Shown here piece by piece: positions 1 through 12,230 of a DNA stretch of 64,000 bases (position 1 is the stretch's first letter; the number at the start of each line of letters is the position of its first letter). The notes beneath the pieces were generated by a model that was given only the letters and a program-made list of their open reading frames with translations, was not told the DNA's origin and ran no database searches. The DNA lies in NCBI RefSeq assembly GCF_014356525.2, contig NC_052505.1, positions 23,333,432 through 23,397,431 on the forward strand. Reading direction: 5' to 3'. Source of the stretch: Nilaparvata lugens. Its lineage: Eukaryota; Arthropoda; Insecta; Hemiptera; Delphacidae. The position numbers were made by a program, and so were the translations under genes.

Positions 1-1400
1 ACATTTTTTGTTATTTTCTAGCTTATCTGTGACAAAATTTGACAATTCTAATACCGCATCTTCTGTACTCCTCCCCTCACGAAAACCAAATTGATTCCTA
101 GATAGTAAGTTGTTTTTTCCATGTAATTCACAAGACGTTTCTTTACCAGTTTTTCCAAAATCTTAGAAATATTGCTTATAAGTGAAATAGGCCTGTAATT
201 GGTGGCATTTGTTTTGTCGCCTCCTTTATGTAATGGTCTAACACATGTCTCTTTCATAGCTTTTGGAAAAATTCCTTTTGACAGACTTAAATTAAATATG
301 TGAATTAATGGTTTTACAATCACATTTTTTATCGACTTCAATGTTCTATTATTGATTCCATCAAGTCCTGGAGCACTGTCATTTCGCAAACTACTAATAA
401 CTTCAAGAAGCTCATCTTCAGTTACTGGGTGAAAGTAGATGGAGTGTAGAGTTCTTGTAACAGGTTTATATTGGGATATGATTTGGTCTAGTGGTTTTCT
501 TAAGGAATCTATTATTGTCTCCGCCATTTCTTCACCTACATTTGTGAAAAAGTTATTCATGTGGTTGAGCACAGTTTCTGGATTTTCCTTTAGATTGAAA
601 ATCCTATCATCTATTTTAATAGCATTCAATTTCATTTTTGTTTTTGATTTAGAGTCAGTAGCATCTTTGATTACTTTCCACATTTTTTTATTATTCTTTC
701 CAGCTTCATACAATTTCTCTCTATAGTATTGGTCCTTTGTTTCATGAATTAAAGCTGTGAGTGTATTCCTATACTGACGATAGAAGTTGGTTAAGTTAAT
801 GTTGTTTGGGTCTTCCTTTCTTCTTTTGTTGGGTAGATTTCTGGTTCTTATTGCTGCTACTATACCTCTGGTGATCCATGGTTTGATGGGTTTGTACTTC
901 TTCTGCCGCCGATGCTGCTTGATATTATTTTGTATATGTTGTCTCAGAGTTGATAAGAAGGTGTCATAAGAGGTATCTGGATTATTATCTTCTAAAACAT
1001 GAATCCACTCCTCATTCAGTAGTTCATTCTTCAAGCTATTAATGTCTATTTTCTCGTTTATTTTATGTGTTCCAGTTTCATTTGCACTATTTCTCGAAAT
1101 ATGTTGCACTCCTAGAATTGTGGTGAAGTGGTCAGTTATTGTTGATTCATAAATGATTGGAAAAAGATTATCTCTGGAGTTGGTAGCAATGTGATCTATG
1201 CAAGAAGCAGTTTCTGTTGTAGTTCTGGTTGCTTTTGAAACGTATATGTTCGTCAATTTGAGCTGGCCTCAAGCAGACATTCTTCAACCGTACTTCCAAT
1301 TGATTAGATATCGTTATAGCCGCTGGGACAATCAGTTCCTTCATCTGTATCAAAATAATTATAGCTACACGTCTTACATTAAAATTTTCCAAGATTTTGG
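1..1400 (-). mobile_element. Non-LTR retrotransposon fragment (end of endonuclease + start of reverse transcriptase)
   Basis: Reading right to left, 1256-48 encodes about 400 residues. First comes the tail of an APE-type endonuclease (motifs S-C-I-D-H-I and T-I-T-D-H-F), then a linker, then the fingers of a reverse transcriptase (A-P-G-L-D-G-I near 360, N-Y-R-P-I-S-L-I near 190). Near 115 the frame breaks: after N-Y-M-E-K the homologous text (S-R-N-Q-F-G-F-R-E-G-R-S) continues in another frame towards the window edge. Anything upstream of about 1260 no longer reads as endonuclease, so the copy looks 5'-truncated. It lies antisense inside a thrombospondin intron. The family is Jockey/CR1-like; finer placement is not possible by eye. 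Confidence 0.85.
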
Positions 1401-1621
1401 ATTGTAATCTACTTGAATGAAGAAATAAAATGAAATCTCATTCACTTCTCTAGCACAACTATATACACCTATATTGCAACATATTTTTTTTAGAAATAAT
1501 TTTTTGGTAAGGTGAAATATTATTTCAGTGTAAATTTTAATGTATAGTATTTAATATGCATTTTCTTGAACTTGAATCACGCAATATCTTGGATAAACTA
1601 AAAAATGTTTACTTTGTGCAG

Positions 1622-1805
1622 TTATCAAGACAACCACAAATTCTACACAGTGATGTGGAAGAAGAGCTCGCAAACGTACTGGCAGGCTACGCCTTTCCGA
1701 GCGGTCGCCGAGCCTGGCATCCAATTGAAGCTGGTGCAGTCCGCCACGGGACCAGGCCAGGTGTTGAGAAACTCACTATGGCATACTGGCGACACTAACG
1801 AACAG
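1622..1805 (+). CDS. Thrombospondin C-terminal domain, antepenultimate coding exon
   Basis: This exon encodes about 61 residues of the lectin-like C-terminal domain of a thrombospondin/COMP protein, a secreted oligomeric calcium-binding matrix glycoprotein. Diagnostic stretches are Y-Q-D then [26 protein letters not shown], and [11 protein letters not shown]. The acceptor is tttgtgcag before 1622. The first base completes a split codon that would be Gly in the family. The donor is cag|gtactg at 1806, phase 0. A methionine at 1605 is intronic and not a start. Earlier exons (EGF-like and type-3 calcium repeats) are outside the window. Family assignment is firm; exon borders are by eye but agree in phase with the next exon. 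Confidence 0.93.
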
Positions 1806-1920
1806 GTACTGTGACATTCAACTGTCATGAATAATATAAATCCTTTCCATTGAACCATTTATTTGAAGTGATTTACATTTTGTTCAGTTTAAATTTGAGA
1901 TTTTCTTTTGAGGATCATGC

Positions 1921-2140
1921 AATGATCCGTCTGTTGCTGTGTGCGTTTTCATTCCTCTAATATTATTTACATTCCAATATTATTTTCTTGTCTAAAAGCA
2001 AACGCAAACAGCAGTAGACGAACGTATGCCGACATACATTTTTCCAAAGTGCTCAAATGTTGCACACAGATGACCGTCTGTCGCAGACGTTTCATTTTTT
2101 CTCAGTTCGTCTGTTACTGTGTGCGTTCTCATTTAATCCA
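1921..2140. repeat. Short direct and inverted repeat block
   Basis: The motif cgtctgttgctgtgtgcgtt (about 1929-1948) recurs as cgtctgttactgtgtgcgtt (about 2107-2126). A partial reverse copy (agcagtagacgaacg) sits near 2010. This is probably a degraded short transposable element in the thrombospondin intron. I saw no clear target duplication. Confidence 0.4.
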
Positions 2141-2291
2141 ATTCTCAACGTTCCCTGTAATTCAAGTATTTAATCTACACTCTTCAAGAAAAAGGATCAT
2201 CTCCTATAACATCTTCTTTTCATCTTGATATCAAATATTTCTTGTAAGTGAATTGTCTGACAAACTTCATAATAGAAGTAATATATTATTC

Positions 2292-2707
2292 AATTCAATT
2301 TTCTTTCCATCCACGACCAGTCTTTACACTGGATAGATATCGTCATAAGAAATTAAAAATCTAAGGCCCGGTTGCACAAAAGCCGATAAATTTCAACTGT
2401 GATTAATTTCACGAGAACCAATCAAAGAAGGTCTTTTAGAAAAGACGGCTTCCCTGATTAAAGAAGGTCAAAGAAGGTCTTTTAGAAAAGACGGCTTCCC
2501 TGATTGGTTCCGGTGAAATTAGTTACGATTAAAATTTAACCGGCTTTTGTGCAACCGGGCCACAAACGTTCATAAAATTTACACAAACTATCGAGATGGC
2601 ATGTCAAAGAGACAAATAAAACGAGTGATCTCCTCTTCATTTTTAATTTCTTATGACGAAATCTATGCAGTGTAAAGACTGGTCGTGGATGGAAAGAAAA
2701 TTGAATT
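2292..2707. repeat. Outer inverted-repeat element interrupted by another MITE
   Basis: Arms of about 69 bp, 2292-2360 and 2639-2707, are reverse complements with only a few mismatches. Shared text includes ttctttccatccacgaccag and tctttacact, ending in cgtcataagaaattaaaaat. Between the arms lies a second complete inverted-repeat element (2365-2561), so the block reads as a MITE nested in a MITE. Confidence 0.75.
2365..2561. mobile_element. MITE with GGCCCGGTTGCACAAAAGCC termini
   Basis: The left end ggcccggttgcacaaaagcc mirrors the right end cggcttttgtgcaaccgggcc. The inverted homology runs inward through aatttcac and the agaaccaatc/gattggttcc pair. The middle carries a tandem duplication of about 37 bp (gaaggtcttttagaaaagac ... 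cttccctgatt, twice). It has no coding capacity. Flanks (taa left, aca right) give no clean target duplication. Confidence 0.8.
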
Positions 2708-2984
2708 AGAGTGAAATCAAGAAATAGAGTGGAGGTTTGAGAAGTTTATCTCGGAAGTACATTTTTAAATTGTTTATCATCCAATTCACGGACACACAAT
2801 GGGAGCCTGTTGACTATTTTCAGGGTGCGATTGGGAAACTGGTGTGTGATCTGGCCAATCGCAGGTCTACATCATCACGTCTTCTAGTATACAAGGAGAG
2901 TTAACAGTTTCTAGAATCTAGTATTTTTTACAAGATACATCCAACTTGAATTACATCAAATGTAATTTTATCAATTGATTTTAG

Positions 2985-3222
2985 GTGAAATTACTGTGGA
3001 AAGACCCCAGAAACGTGGGTTGGAAGGAGAAGGTTGCTTATCGTTGGTTACTGCTGCACCGTCCCAAGATCGGACTTATCCGTTTGAGGATTTTCGAGGG
3101 TGAGAATCTGGTGGCCGATTCTGGAAATGTGTTCGATTCCACGCTGAGAGGCGGTCGGCTCGGAGTCTTCTGTTTCTCTCAAGAGATGATCATCTGGTCT
3201 GATCTTGTCTACAGGTGTAATG
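2985..3222 (+). CDS. Thrombospondin C-terminal domain, penultimate coding exon
   Basis: The acceptor is gattttag before 2985. The exon starts in phase 0 with [16 protein letters not shown] and continues [15 protein letters not shown], then [23 protein letters not shown] and [11 protein letters not shown]. These are the most conserved blocks of the thrombospondin C-terminal jelly-roll. The donor is aatg|gtcagt; the final g joins ac of the last exon to give Asp. Exon and phase agree with both neighbours (238 nt = 79 codons + 1). Confidence 0.95.
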
Positions 3223-4499
3223 GTCAGTATTTTCTTACAAAATGAATAATTCAATATGCTTAATAACAGTGAAAACCAAGTCCAACTTACCCAGAATTAA
3301 ATCAAGGTTTGCATTATTTTGTTATGTTTTGATTTTGAACCATGAGATGGTTAATTCCGTTTAGTCTCGTTAGACTTAATGTTGGCCGCTTAAACACTTG
3401 GTGTCTCACTGGTGGTCGAATGTGATACGGGCATAAACTACTAAAAGACAAAAAACCAGTAGATCTGTTCCAAAAAGGATTCTGCAACTTTAAACTTTTA
3501 CTTGTGACGGAACCATCTAGGCTATATTAGCTGCCCGGTACTTAGCTGAATTAGACAAAATATAGATCACATATATTATTCATTCTCTATTTGATTGACT
3601 CATATTGTACCCATGTACCATGTATGATGTGTCGTTTCATAATCAATCAATATTCAATAAAGTACCTGATAGATACTGCTCGAGCCGACTCCAAACCCGT
3701 CTATTCAGAGACGATTTTATTGTCTCTACATACGACCCTTGAAAACTAGTTTGATTATGAATTAAAATTCAACTAAAGATATTTTTTTAATAAATTAAAA
3801 AGAAAACAAAACAAATTACTACAGTAGGCCTAATTATAAAAATAATATCAGACTTACACCATGAAAGTTGTAGAATTCATGTCTGGACTTGTCGACTGAA
3901 AAATAGGTTAAAAACCAATATTTTTGACACAATTAAACTAAACTAGGCTACATGAGCAGATTCATGAAGATTACAATTTTGATTAGGCTACAAGATAAGG
4001 AATACTAATTTTACAAGAAAACTTACTAGTTTTCTATTAATACTGAAGACTTTTTTTTAACTGAAATTAAAATTCAATCCTGCCTGTTCCTGTTGAAAGT
4101 TGCACGACTTATCGACTTCGCAAGTTTGCATTTTGCTTTTGCACTTTGCTGACTTTGCTCTCTCACTCACTCTCTCGAGTACCGGTAATGACAAACCACT
4201 CTCTGTCTCAGACAGCACCGTATCGCGCATGCGTTAGCAACGGGTTTTTCCCGTCCCATTCAGTCAGTTCTTTGAATGTAACGTTCTTTGTGATGATGGT
4301 TACCGAGCACTGTAACTGGAGCCAATCGTCATTCTATTTGATGAAAATATTATTATCCAATGATGATTTATCATTTACTTCAATATAATAATCGATATAT
4401 TATTATTTTATTTAATAAAAGAAAGAGTACTTTTGAAAAATATAATTAATAAAATATAACAGTTGTTATTTAACTGATGTTAAAAACACTATAACTAAG

Positions 4500-5290
4500 T
4501 CAGCATATTGTCATTTCAAAACAAAAACCGAACCCTCAACCTCCCCTTTTACATTTAAAACATCAATAAACATAACTATTTGAAAAACCTCTAATCCCTT
4601 CCAGCATATTGCAATTTCAAAGCAAAATCCTAACCTATCTTTCCACTTTTGAAAATATATCAAAAAGCATAATTCTACCTGGACCCTAGCCCTTTCTAGC
4701 ATATTGCAATTTCAAAGCAAAAACCTAACCCAACCTTATGGAACATTATTGAATATAATCCAAAAAAACCTAACCACTAATCCTTAACCCCTTCACATTT
4801 AATAATTTAGATTTCAGAGCAAAATCCTAACCCCCTAACCTATCCTTTCACATTTGAAACATCAAAAAACATGACTCCAACTGCACCCTAGCCCCTTCTA
4901 GCATATTGCAATTTCAAAGCAAAAACCTAACCTATTCTAATAACACATTATTAAATATAACCTGAATAAAACCTAACCTCTAACCCATTCACATTTAATA
5001 CTTTAGATTTGTTCGTCATCTTTAGAACAAAACATAAACATTTGGTTCATTTCATGAACATGTTCACAAAAACGTGGTTCATTTCATGAACATGTTCACA
5101 AACATGTGGTTCAGAGCAAAATCCTAACCCCCTAACCTATCCTTTTACCTTTGAAACATCAAAAAACATAACTCTACCTGGACCCTAGCCCCTTCTAGCA
5201 TATTGCAATTTTTAAGCAAAAACCTAACCTATCCTAAAAAAAACATTATTAAATGTAACCTAAATAAAACCCAACCCCTAACTCTTTCAC
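4500..5290. repeat. Degenerate tandem array, unit about 205 bp, rich in CCTAACC
   Basis: The sentence tagcatattgcaatttcaaa followed by gcaaaaacctaacc occurs near 4697, 4899 and 5196 (last copy degenerate), with a partial copy near 4603. Each is preceded by tgaaacatcaaaaaacataa-like text and gaccctagcccctt. Spacing is about 203 bp, then about 298 bp where a block with GAACATGTTC was inserted. Copies differ by point changes, so the array is old. Confidence 0.75.
5041..5112. repeat. Two tandem copies of a palindromic GAACATGTTC block
   Basis: The text ggttcatttcatgaacatgt tcacaaa appears twice in a row, about 33 bp apart. Each copy contains the perfect 10-bp palindrome GAACATGTTC. It interrupts the CCTAAC-rich array. 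The palindrome resembles a steroid-receptor half-site pair without spacer, but no function is shown. Confidence 0.6.
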
Positions 5291-5305
5291 ATTTGCAAAT
5301 CGTAC

Positions 5306-5336
5306 ATTACCATTATAACGTGGACCTCACTATAGA
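5306..5336 (+). repeat. Solo end of the CTATAGTGAGGTCCAC MITE family
   Basis: The text attataacgtggacctcact atag matches the right terminal repeat of the complete element at 42901-43125. No matching left end is present nearby, so this is a fragment. Confidence 0.65.
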
Positions 5337-7294
5337 TACTCAAAGAATACTTTTGAATAACTATGTTATAACTGTGACTGTTGCTGGCCTTTACTCTGTT
5401 TCTGAGACAAAGAGAAGCTCCTCCGGTAATGAAGATCAATAGACAATAGAAACATAACCTAAAATTAAATGTTCATCAAAGATGAAAGAGTAGGTTGAGT
5501 GATAAGGTTATTGCTTTTAAATTACAATACGCTGGTATCTTCCAAAATGTTTTGATAATTTTAAATAAGAAGAAAATTACAGAGAAAACAAAAAAGTTAA
5601 CCTCTAAAGAAATTGTAAACTGCGCATGCGTATTACGATGCTATATTGCTCTTGGATTCCCTTGTGAGTTTTATTCACTGCCTAGTTGATTTCATTTTTT
5701 CGCGGTCTATGGCCCGCGATTTTTGAAATAGCGCTTCATTTGAAAATATTACTGAAAAGTATATTTTTAAAAGTCTAGTTTCCAATCTATTCAGCCTATA
5801 ATGCTATTATCACGTATTGAATTTAGTAGATAAATTATTCTACAAGTCAGAATAATTGTATAGGATCTTGGGTAGGGGACAATTTTATGTAATAAGACAA
5901 ACATTATTATTTTCTCTTGCCGCTGCAGCTTGCCACTCATGTGGGCTTACCCTTACATAGCCCAATGTTGGACCATTTGTAATTATCAATGATTGATGAC
6001 CTGTTTTGTAAATGTAATTATTTAAACAACATGTTCAAAAATATTTAAGGAAGGAATTGAGACAAGTAATGACTCATGTATACTAGCAATCAGTTGCATA
6101 ATCTCGACTTACCCATCGAATGATACAACTAATTGTGCTAACATAGAGAAATCATTATTTCAATTACCACATTAAAAACCTTTGAAGAAAAGGGGGCGAT
6201 TCACCAGTTCCCAGACGGGAACACTGTAAAATTATTGTTGCGCAACATTTGATGGTAGAGCAAAAGCTGTTGGTTTTTAATTATTAACAACTAAATTATT
6301 ACTTTTCCGGAATTTGAAAGGGGAATATTTTTATTAGGACTCAGATTTATTTTATTGTAATGAAGAATTCCATATGAATTTTCACATATTTTTGTTTTAT
6401 AAAATTAGTTACGCTATTATTATAATGAAAGTTACGCTACATCTATTTTGATACAAAACAATTAATTAAGGCTATGGAGTTTTTGAAAATTCAACCAATT
6501 TGAAATATTAAAATGAATTTGATCTCAATGATTTCACAAAACTTTAATCGGAATTGTTTTGGACTATTTTATTATTAATATTAATTATATCAACAAGTTA
6601 TATGACACTTTTAAAACAGGATTCAAGACATAATTAATTTGGATTTTCTAAAAACAAAACAATATGGAAAAAAATGAATTGAAATTTGAACGATACCCTT
6701 ATACAGTTGATGTCCATCCAAGTTGCCATGGTCTGAATGGAAAACCAGGGATGTCCAGCCACGGGTCAGCTCGGTCTGTCTCTCGAGGTAGGCGATGGGA
6801 AAGAGTGTTTAAACTTATTCAGAAAAAAGTGGAAAGCTTTTTTCACTAGCTGGCTGGAGGGGAGACTAGAATCACATATAAAATAAGTAATAAGTATATA
6901 CTTCCTTTATGGTAGAATGCTATCCCCACTCCTACCTCTGCTCAGCATCTTTACTCTGTCAGCCAAAACTGTCTAATCAGCTTTTTAAAGTTGAAAATAT
7001 TATTTCTCTTCTTAAAGAAGAAACTGATGTTTGGGGGTTTGTCAAACCTTCTGGTTCATGACATTATAATCAAGGTACAAGCATAGAGTTTAAAAGATTT
7101 TCATTCAACATGACAATCGTGAAGATAACAATATGTAGAGTAGGTCTACATAAAATGTACACCCTCCTTGAAAATGACCTGGTTCTGACACTATTATGGG
7201 GTCAATCTCGAACATAATAGTCAAATACTCCTACTTTTCTCATTCTATCATGTTTGTGGATGTGATTATATGAATACATCTTTTCAATTTTCAG

Positions 7295-7383
7295 ACGATG
7301 TGCCAGAAGCAATATACAGGGAGCTGCCTCCAAGGCTGCAGAATGAAGTGAATGTGGACTCTAGCCAACCTCGACATCATTGA
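7295..7383 (+). CDS. Thrombospondin last coding exon with stop codon
   Basis: The acceptor is ttttcag before 7295. With the carried-over g the exon reads D-D-V-P-E-A-I-Y-R-E-L-P-P-R-L-Q-N-E-V-N-V, then D-S-S-Q-P-R-H-H and TGA at 7381-7383. The family normally ends soon after the Y-R-C-N-D motif with a short variable tail, which fits. The stop and phase confirm the three-exon chain. Confidence 0.92.
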
Positions 7384-7990
7384 ATAAGTTTTCACTCAAG
7401 TATTAATATTGTAATAAAATTACAATTGACTCATAAGTCTATGAACTATGATGTTTCGTTTATGTACAGTGATTGTTACAAGTTACTTGTTAAGAAATTA
7501 TTATTATTTATTTAACCACTGATAACCTGCCATTTGTTCCTTGGATGCCATTGAATTGCAATCTTTAAAACATGATTCAATGTTGCTCTCAGTAATTTTC
7601 AAGCAAAAATTTTCATTCTGCATTGTCGAATCATAATTTCATCCTAGTAATTACAATGTACCTATTATATCTTCCATCATTGACAAATCATTAAAACATC
7701 ATCATTAACTTTCAATGTACACCCTAGATGTATTACTGTGTATGTATTACTAGATCATCTTAGCAAAGTATGATGCGACATGATATTGAAAATAGTCCTA
7801 TATAATGTATTGTATAATCTGAGGCTTGAGGTCCAGTAAAATTTAGTGATTGAATATAAATTAATAAGAAAATCTAAAACTGTTGAGCTAATTGAGTGAG
7901 TGATGTATGAAGTGATTGATTAAGATAATAGAATATGATTAAGATCATGCTATTTTCATTTGAAATAAACGATTTGGAAACAAGAGAAAC
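7384..7990 (+). other. Thrombospondin 3' UTR region with candidate poly(A) signals
   Basis: AATAAA occurs at 7413-7418, only about 30 bases after the stop, and again at 7964-7969. Either could end the transcript. No coding sequence is visible to about 8340. Confidence 0.5.
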
Positions 7991-8339
7991 CATAATGGAC
8001 CTGTGAAATATGTAGGCCAATGTTAAAATCATCAAACCGCTTACTGCCATAACTTTAGCTTATTATTTATTTCAACTACGGTACGTTAGTATAATTGTTT
8101 TATGTTTTTTTTAATAATAGTATGAGTATTTTTAAAATAATTATTGTGTTTTTTTCGTCATGCTTCATCTCTATGAATAATTCTCCATTAATCTATTAAA
8201 GATACTTTTTCTAGTCTACGTCTAGCAACAGTTGCCGTTTAATGTTATGAAGTTGAGAAAAAATATAAATAATTCATATCTTTCCTTGGATTGCTATTTT
8301 TCAGGACAAGTTATAGATACAAATTGAGAACACACATAA

Positions 8340-11065
8340 AAAGACAAAGTTTTATTAAGAGTATCTTCTACAACAATAATATAAAACACACAATTCAATA
8401 TGAACTCAAAATTATCACAATATACAATTAATTTAACAGGAAAACTTAATGATTATTGGCACAAAATAATAAACTCTTGGTTTGTTGCAAATAAGTGTGT
8501 TAAGATCTAACTTATTATGATAGAATTTGAAATATATAAAATTGAGAAGCGATTCTAAAATATGGGAATTCTTAAACAAGTATTACCTATATGATATATA
8601 TGCATTTAATATGAAGCTTTCCCAGAATAAAAAGTGATGCAAATGCTGTGGCTATATTTCTGCTCTCTAAGACAAAATTATATCATAGTTTAACAATTAA
8701 TAGGTAACTTACTGATTCAAATGCTAAAGCTTTTCTAGTGATGCTTGATCTGGTTTCTTTCTTTCTAAATATCGATTATTTTTATTTCATCAATGACATT
8801 TAACTTGAGTGAAACACATTTTTACAGTTTTCGAGAGAAAATCATATATATTTGGATAAAGACCTTCTTGTTGGCTATTATATGGAATAGGCATGATTCA
8901 TGATGTTAAAGTTGGATCTAGCCTGCATTTATCAACAGCTCAATATAGTTCAATATCATTCTTATCATCTATAATGAAAAATTTATTTTTAACAAATCAT
9001 AGACATTTCTTTTGATGAGATATTCACGTTCAAGAGCATTATTACGCATTACGCATTTGTCCAAACAAGTGTTTCTGGAGCTTTGCGTAATGGAAGAGCT
9101 TTTTGAACTGGAACTGGAAATACTTCCACATTAGATGATGATAAAATTACGAATAGAATACTTAAAAACTTATCAATCCTATTGTATTACAGCGATTTAG
9201 TATATTTTTGAAAACATTGTGATAATTATACTGGATTACAATTATTGAAGACATTAATTTCGACTAGCGATAGCTCTATTTACACATAAATATCAAGCTA
9301 AAATTCATCGGTAAAACATTATAATCTTCTAATTTTCCATGGAAGTTAAAGATACTCTTCCATCGCAGCTGGGTTTATTTTGTGGGCTTCATTCAATTCA
9401 ACAATTGAATACTTCAGTTTAATCAACTAACGTTCATATAATTTATCTACATAATATCTACAACATACAAACAAAATACAGTACATTATCATCTCATATT
9501 ATTAAATTATAAAATACTGGTTCTTTTTGATATCGCTTAAAACCTATAGTATTATATCTACAGTTTATACATTTGGCAAACTGAAATTAAATAATTTATC
9601 TATCCCAATGGCAATAATAGACTTCTTTGATGTCAGGTGAAATACCAAAGAAAGCATTGAATATTATTTTTTCCAATATTGACATACCTACAGTTAATAT
9701 ACTTCAAGTTTTTTCATGACTCTTTCAATAGAAAAACCTGTTGTGATTGTGAAGCCAGAGAGTTTCACTCGAAATTCAACTCTTAATATTGCTGGTTTCA
9801 TATCTTGAGTACATGAATGGAATGACAAATAATAAGTACATCGAATCATGTACGGTACAAAAATGTATTCTAAATTTTCAATTGAAATCAAATTTGAATG
9901 ATTCTGATCATTGAAATCAAATTTGAAGCACCTAAATTTATTCAGTAATAAATTATCCAATGAGAAATATGCACAACTTATTTCATATTGGTTTGCCAAC
10001 AGAAGAGCTGTACATAATATTAGAGGGTCTTCAAATATTCTGTTGCTTTTTAACGTGCTATGAAAATAGCATGGAAATAAGGGATATACAATCATATAAT
10101 AATTATTAGAAAAAGACAAGATCTTAAATTATTTTCAAAGTTGGATCAACATTATTAGTTTGCAGCCACACCTTGAATAAACACAGATAAATAACAAATA
10201 TAATGAGAAACTAAAACTGTACATTACTATCGATTACTTCACAATACATTTACAATAATTTACAACTTCATAATATTATCTCTGATTCTCACACGCACAT
10301 ATTCACACAAACATATAGATGCTCACTAACATCTCACACCTATACAATATCAATAATAAAATTATTTTAATAAGATTAATTTTTGTTCATTGAAACACTC
10401 GATTTTTTTCAAAATGGACTCAAATATTATTTTCTAGTAACATGAAATACATAAAAAATTGTTTGATTTCATGTGTACTGTAGAAACAGTTTTTTTAAAG
10501 TTGTGTGGTTTGGGTAAAGGTGATTATATTATTTTCACTAAGTGACCAATACCGTAGCTAGTTTTCAATGCAAATGTATTTCTATTCATAAATTTACTAA
10601 CGGCTTGTGAAATATATCGAATAATATCCACCGATTTGAAATTCATATATCAAAATACTGTACATGAAAATAGTGGAAAATGTAACTTATCTGTTTTCAG
10701 GCATATAGCTAGAAACGATAAACATTTTTTTGTAGATGTCAAATCATAGTAAACCTACCCTTGCAACAAATATAAAGATCCACTATTTGACAAATTTCAT
10801 GATTGAATGGAAAGTTATGCAACACAAGAAACTTATTAACGGAATTGTAATGTAACATTACTGGGATTATTGCAATAAAAGTGATCAAGTAGCTTTCTAT
10901 TTTATCAAATAAGAAGGATACTGGATGACTTTTATTAATACCAGATAGGAATTGATTTTTACTTTTCGGATTAGAATAAAACTAAATAGAAGAACAAAAT
11001 TAAACTTATTACACAAACAAATCACAGTTCAGTAGAAGGTAATAATCTTTGACTTTGACTCAGAT
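8340..11065 (-). other. Downstream/3' UTR region of the ADAMTS-like gene
   Basis: This is AT-rich DNA between the ADAMTS-like stop codon (11066) and the thrombospondin 3' end. On the - strand AATAAA is found at 10936-10931 (about 130 bases past the stop) and at 8357-8352, among others. A 141-residue open frame at 10119-9694 (-) is hydrophobic, lacks any motif I know and probably arises by chance. Confidence 0.4.
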
Positions 11066-11181
11066 TTAAGCCTTGTTTTTGCATGCTTGGCAGCAAGAGC
11101 TTCTGTAGTACTTGTACTTGCAAAGTCGTGCTTGTACTACAAGCTGGCAGTTGGGAAAAACATCCGTGCAGTCTGGATTAT
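11066..11181 (-). CDS. ADAMTS-like last coding exon: PLAC domain
   Basis: The acceptor is ttatttttcag, exon start 11181. With one carried-over base it reads (D)[30 protein letters not shown] and stops TAA at 11068-11066. The six cysteines and the L-V-V-Q-A-R-L-C core define a PLAC (protease and lacunin) domain, the usual C-terminus of ADAMTSL, lacunin and papilin-type matrix proteins. The exon needs an incoming phase of 1, which does not match the donor of the preceding exon at 12148 (phase 0). See findings. Confidence 0.92.
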
Positions 11182-12147
11182 CTGAAAAATAACACAGTCT
11201 ATATTTCATTCATATTCGATTTCATGGTAATTAATGATATAATTATCGTACCAGCATCAATAATAATATAGGTGATCATTCGAAAAATAATGTACCGTGC
11301 AAAAATTTAATCAAGCGATTATGAAAGATTTTGAATCATCTTATATTTTATAATCAGTGACCCTTGATTTTTAAAATTTGACTTCCTTTCCGATTTTAAT
11401 ACAAATAAGAGACAAAAATACAAATCATTAAACATATTTGAATGATTCGTTTATCTTAAAAATGTTCTAATATGAGTTAATATAAGTTAAGTTGATTCCA
11501 TTGAACACACAGTGACCGCATTGTCATTGTTATGCATGAAGTAAAGCGTGGCAGTAAAATATGGATTAATTATTGAAATCGCAGATGCTACTTTATGGAT
11601 TAATTAATGAAATCATAAATGATACTGTAACGACCATTATAGTCTATGTATAAAACGAACAGTTTAATTTTATGCACAGTATTTCCTAGAGTAATCAAAT
11701 GTAAATGTTCTATTTTTAGAATGATAACAGCTACAGCAATATAATACAGATTTGGCTAATGTTAAAAAATATATTCATTCAATATTTGAAAGATTCTTAA
11801 CATTTTTATTTTTATTGCTACACAAGAATTCTTTGATATACATAATGATTCTCTTGTGTAATGATTCTCGCTGAATTCTTATTGATATGGCTGCAGCTCT
11901 TAAAGTAATGATAAATAGATCATGATCATAAATACAAAATATTGCAATAATTACAAATCATGTACTAGGGTATCGTACTCGTTTTGAAATAGGTTATTAT
12001 CATTTTGTTTCCACAATAGCTATGCCAAAATTCAGCCATTGCTCAATAAGAACGATATAGTTAACCTAGAATAAAGAAAAATACCTGACATTCAGGGCCA
12101 CTCCATGACTATATTGTATAAAAGTAATAAAAATGCAGTACCGTACC

Positions 12148-12230
12148 TGTATTGTCAGCCGGAGCTTGTTCTCCTGGGTTATTACTGTCATTGACGGGTG
12201 AAGCATCTGTCTTTATCACTTCCTTCTCAC
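12148..12230 (-). CDS. ADAMTS-like linker exon between last TSR and PLAC
   Basis: The acceptor is tttttgtag and the donor cag|gtacgg. Only one frame is open, and it fits the phase of the upstream exon: G-E-K-E-V-I-K-T-D-A-S-P-V-N-D-S-N-T and then Q-E-N-K-L-R-L-T-I-Q. The stretch is charged and low-complexity with an N-D-S sequon, as expected of a spacer-like hinge. Its 3' end leaves phase 0, whereas the PLAC exon wants phase 1. An internal donor (aca|gtaata, near 12182) would give the right phase. Confidence 0.6.

Larger units (their letters stand above)
3223..7294 (+). other. Last thrombospondin intron: mostly unremarkable AT-rich DNA
   Basis: This stretch of about 4.1 kb separates the last two thrombospondin coding exons (gtcagt ... 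ttttcag). It contains the CCTAAC-rich tandem array (4500-5290), a pair of tandem palindromes (5041-5112) and one end of a MITE family (5306-5336), listed separately. Short open frames here have no recognisable content and I reject them as genes. Confidence 0.7.

Noticed and set aside
9694..10119. 141-residue - strand open frame downstream of the PLAC exon
   Set aside because: No motif, AT-driven composition, lies in the probable 3' UTR/intergenic space.
12060..12147. Open reading through the 12148 donor (V-R-Y-C-I-F...) as an extension of the linker exon
   Set aside because: It gives phase 2 at the next donor, not the phase 1 required by PLAC, and the added residues are intron-like.
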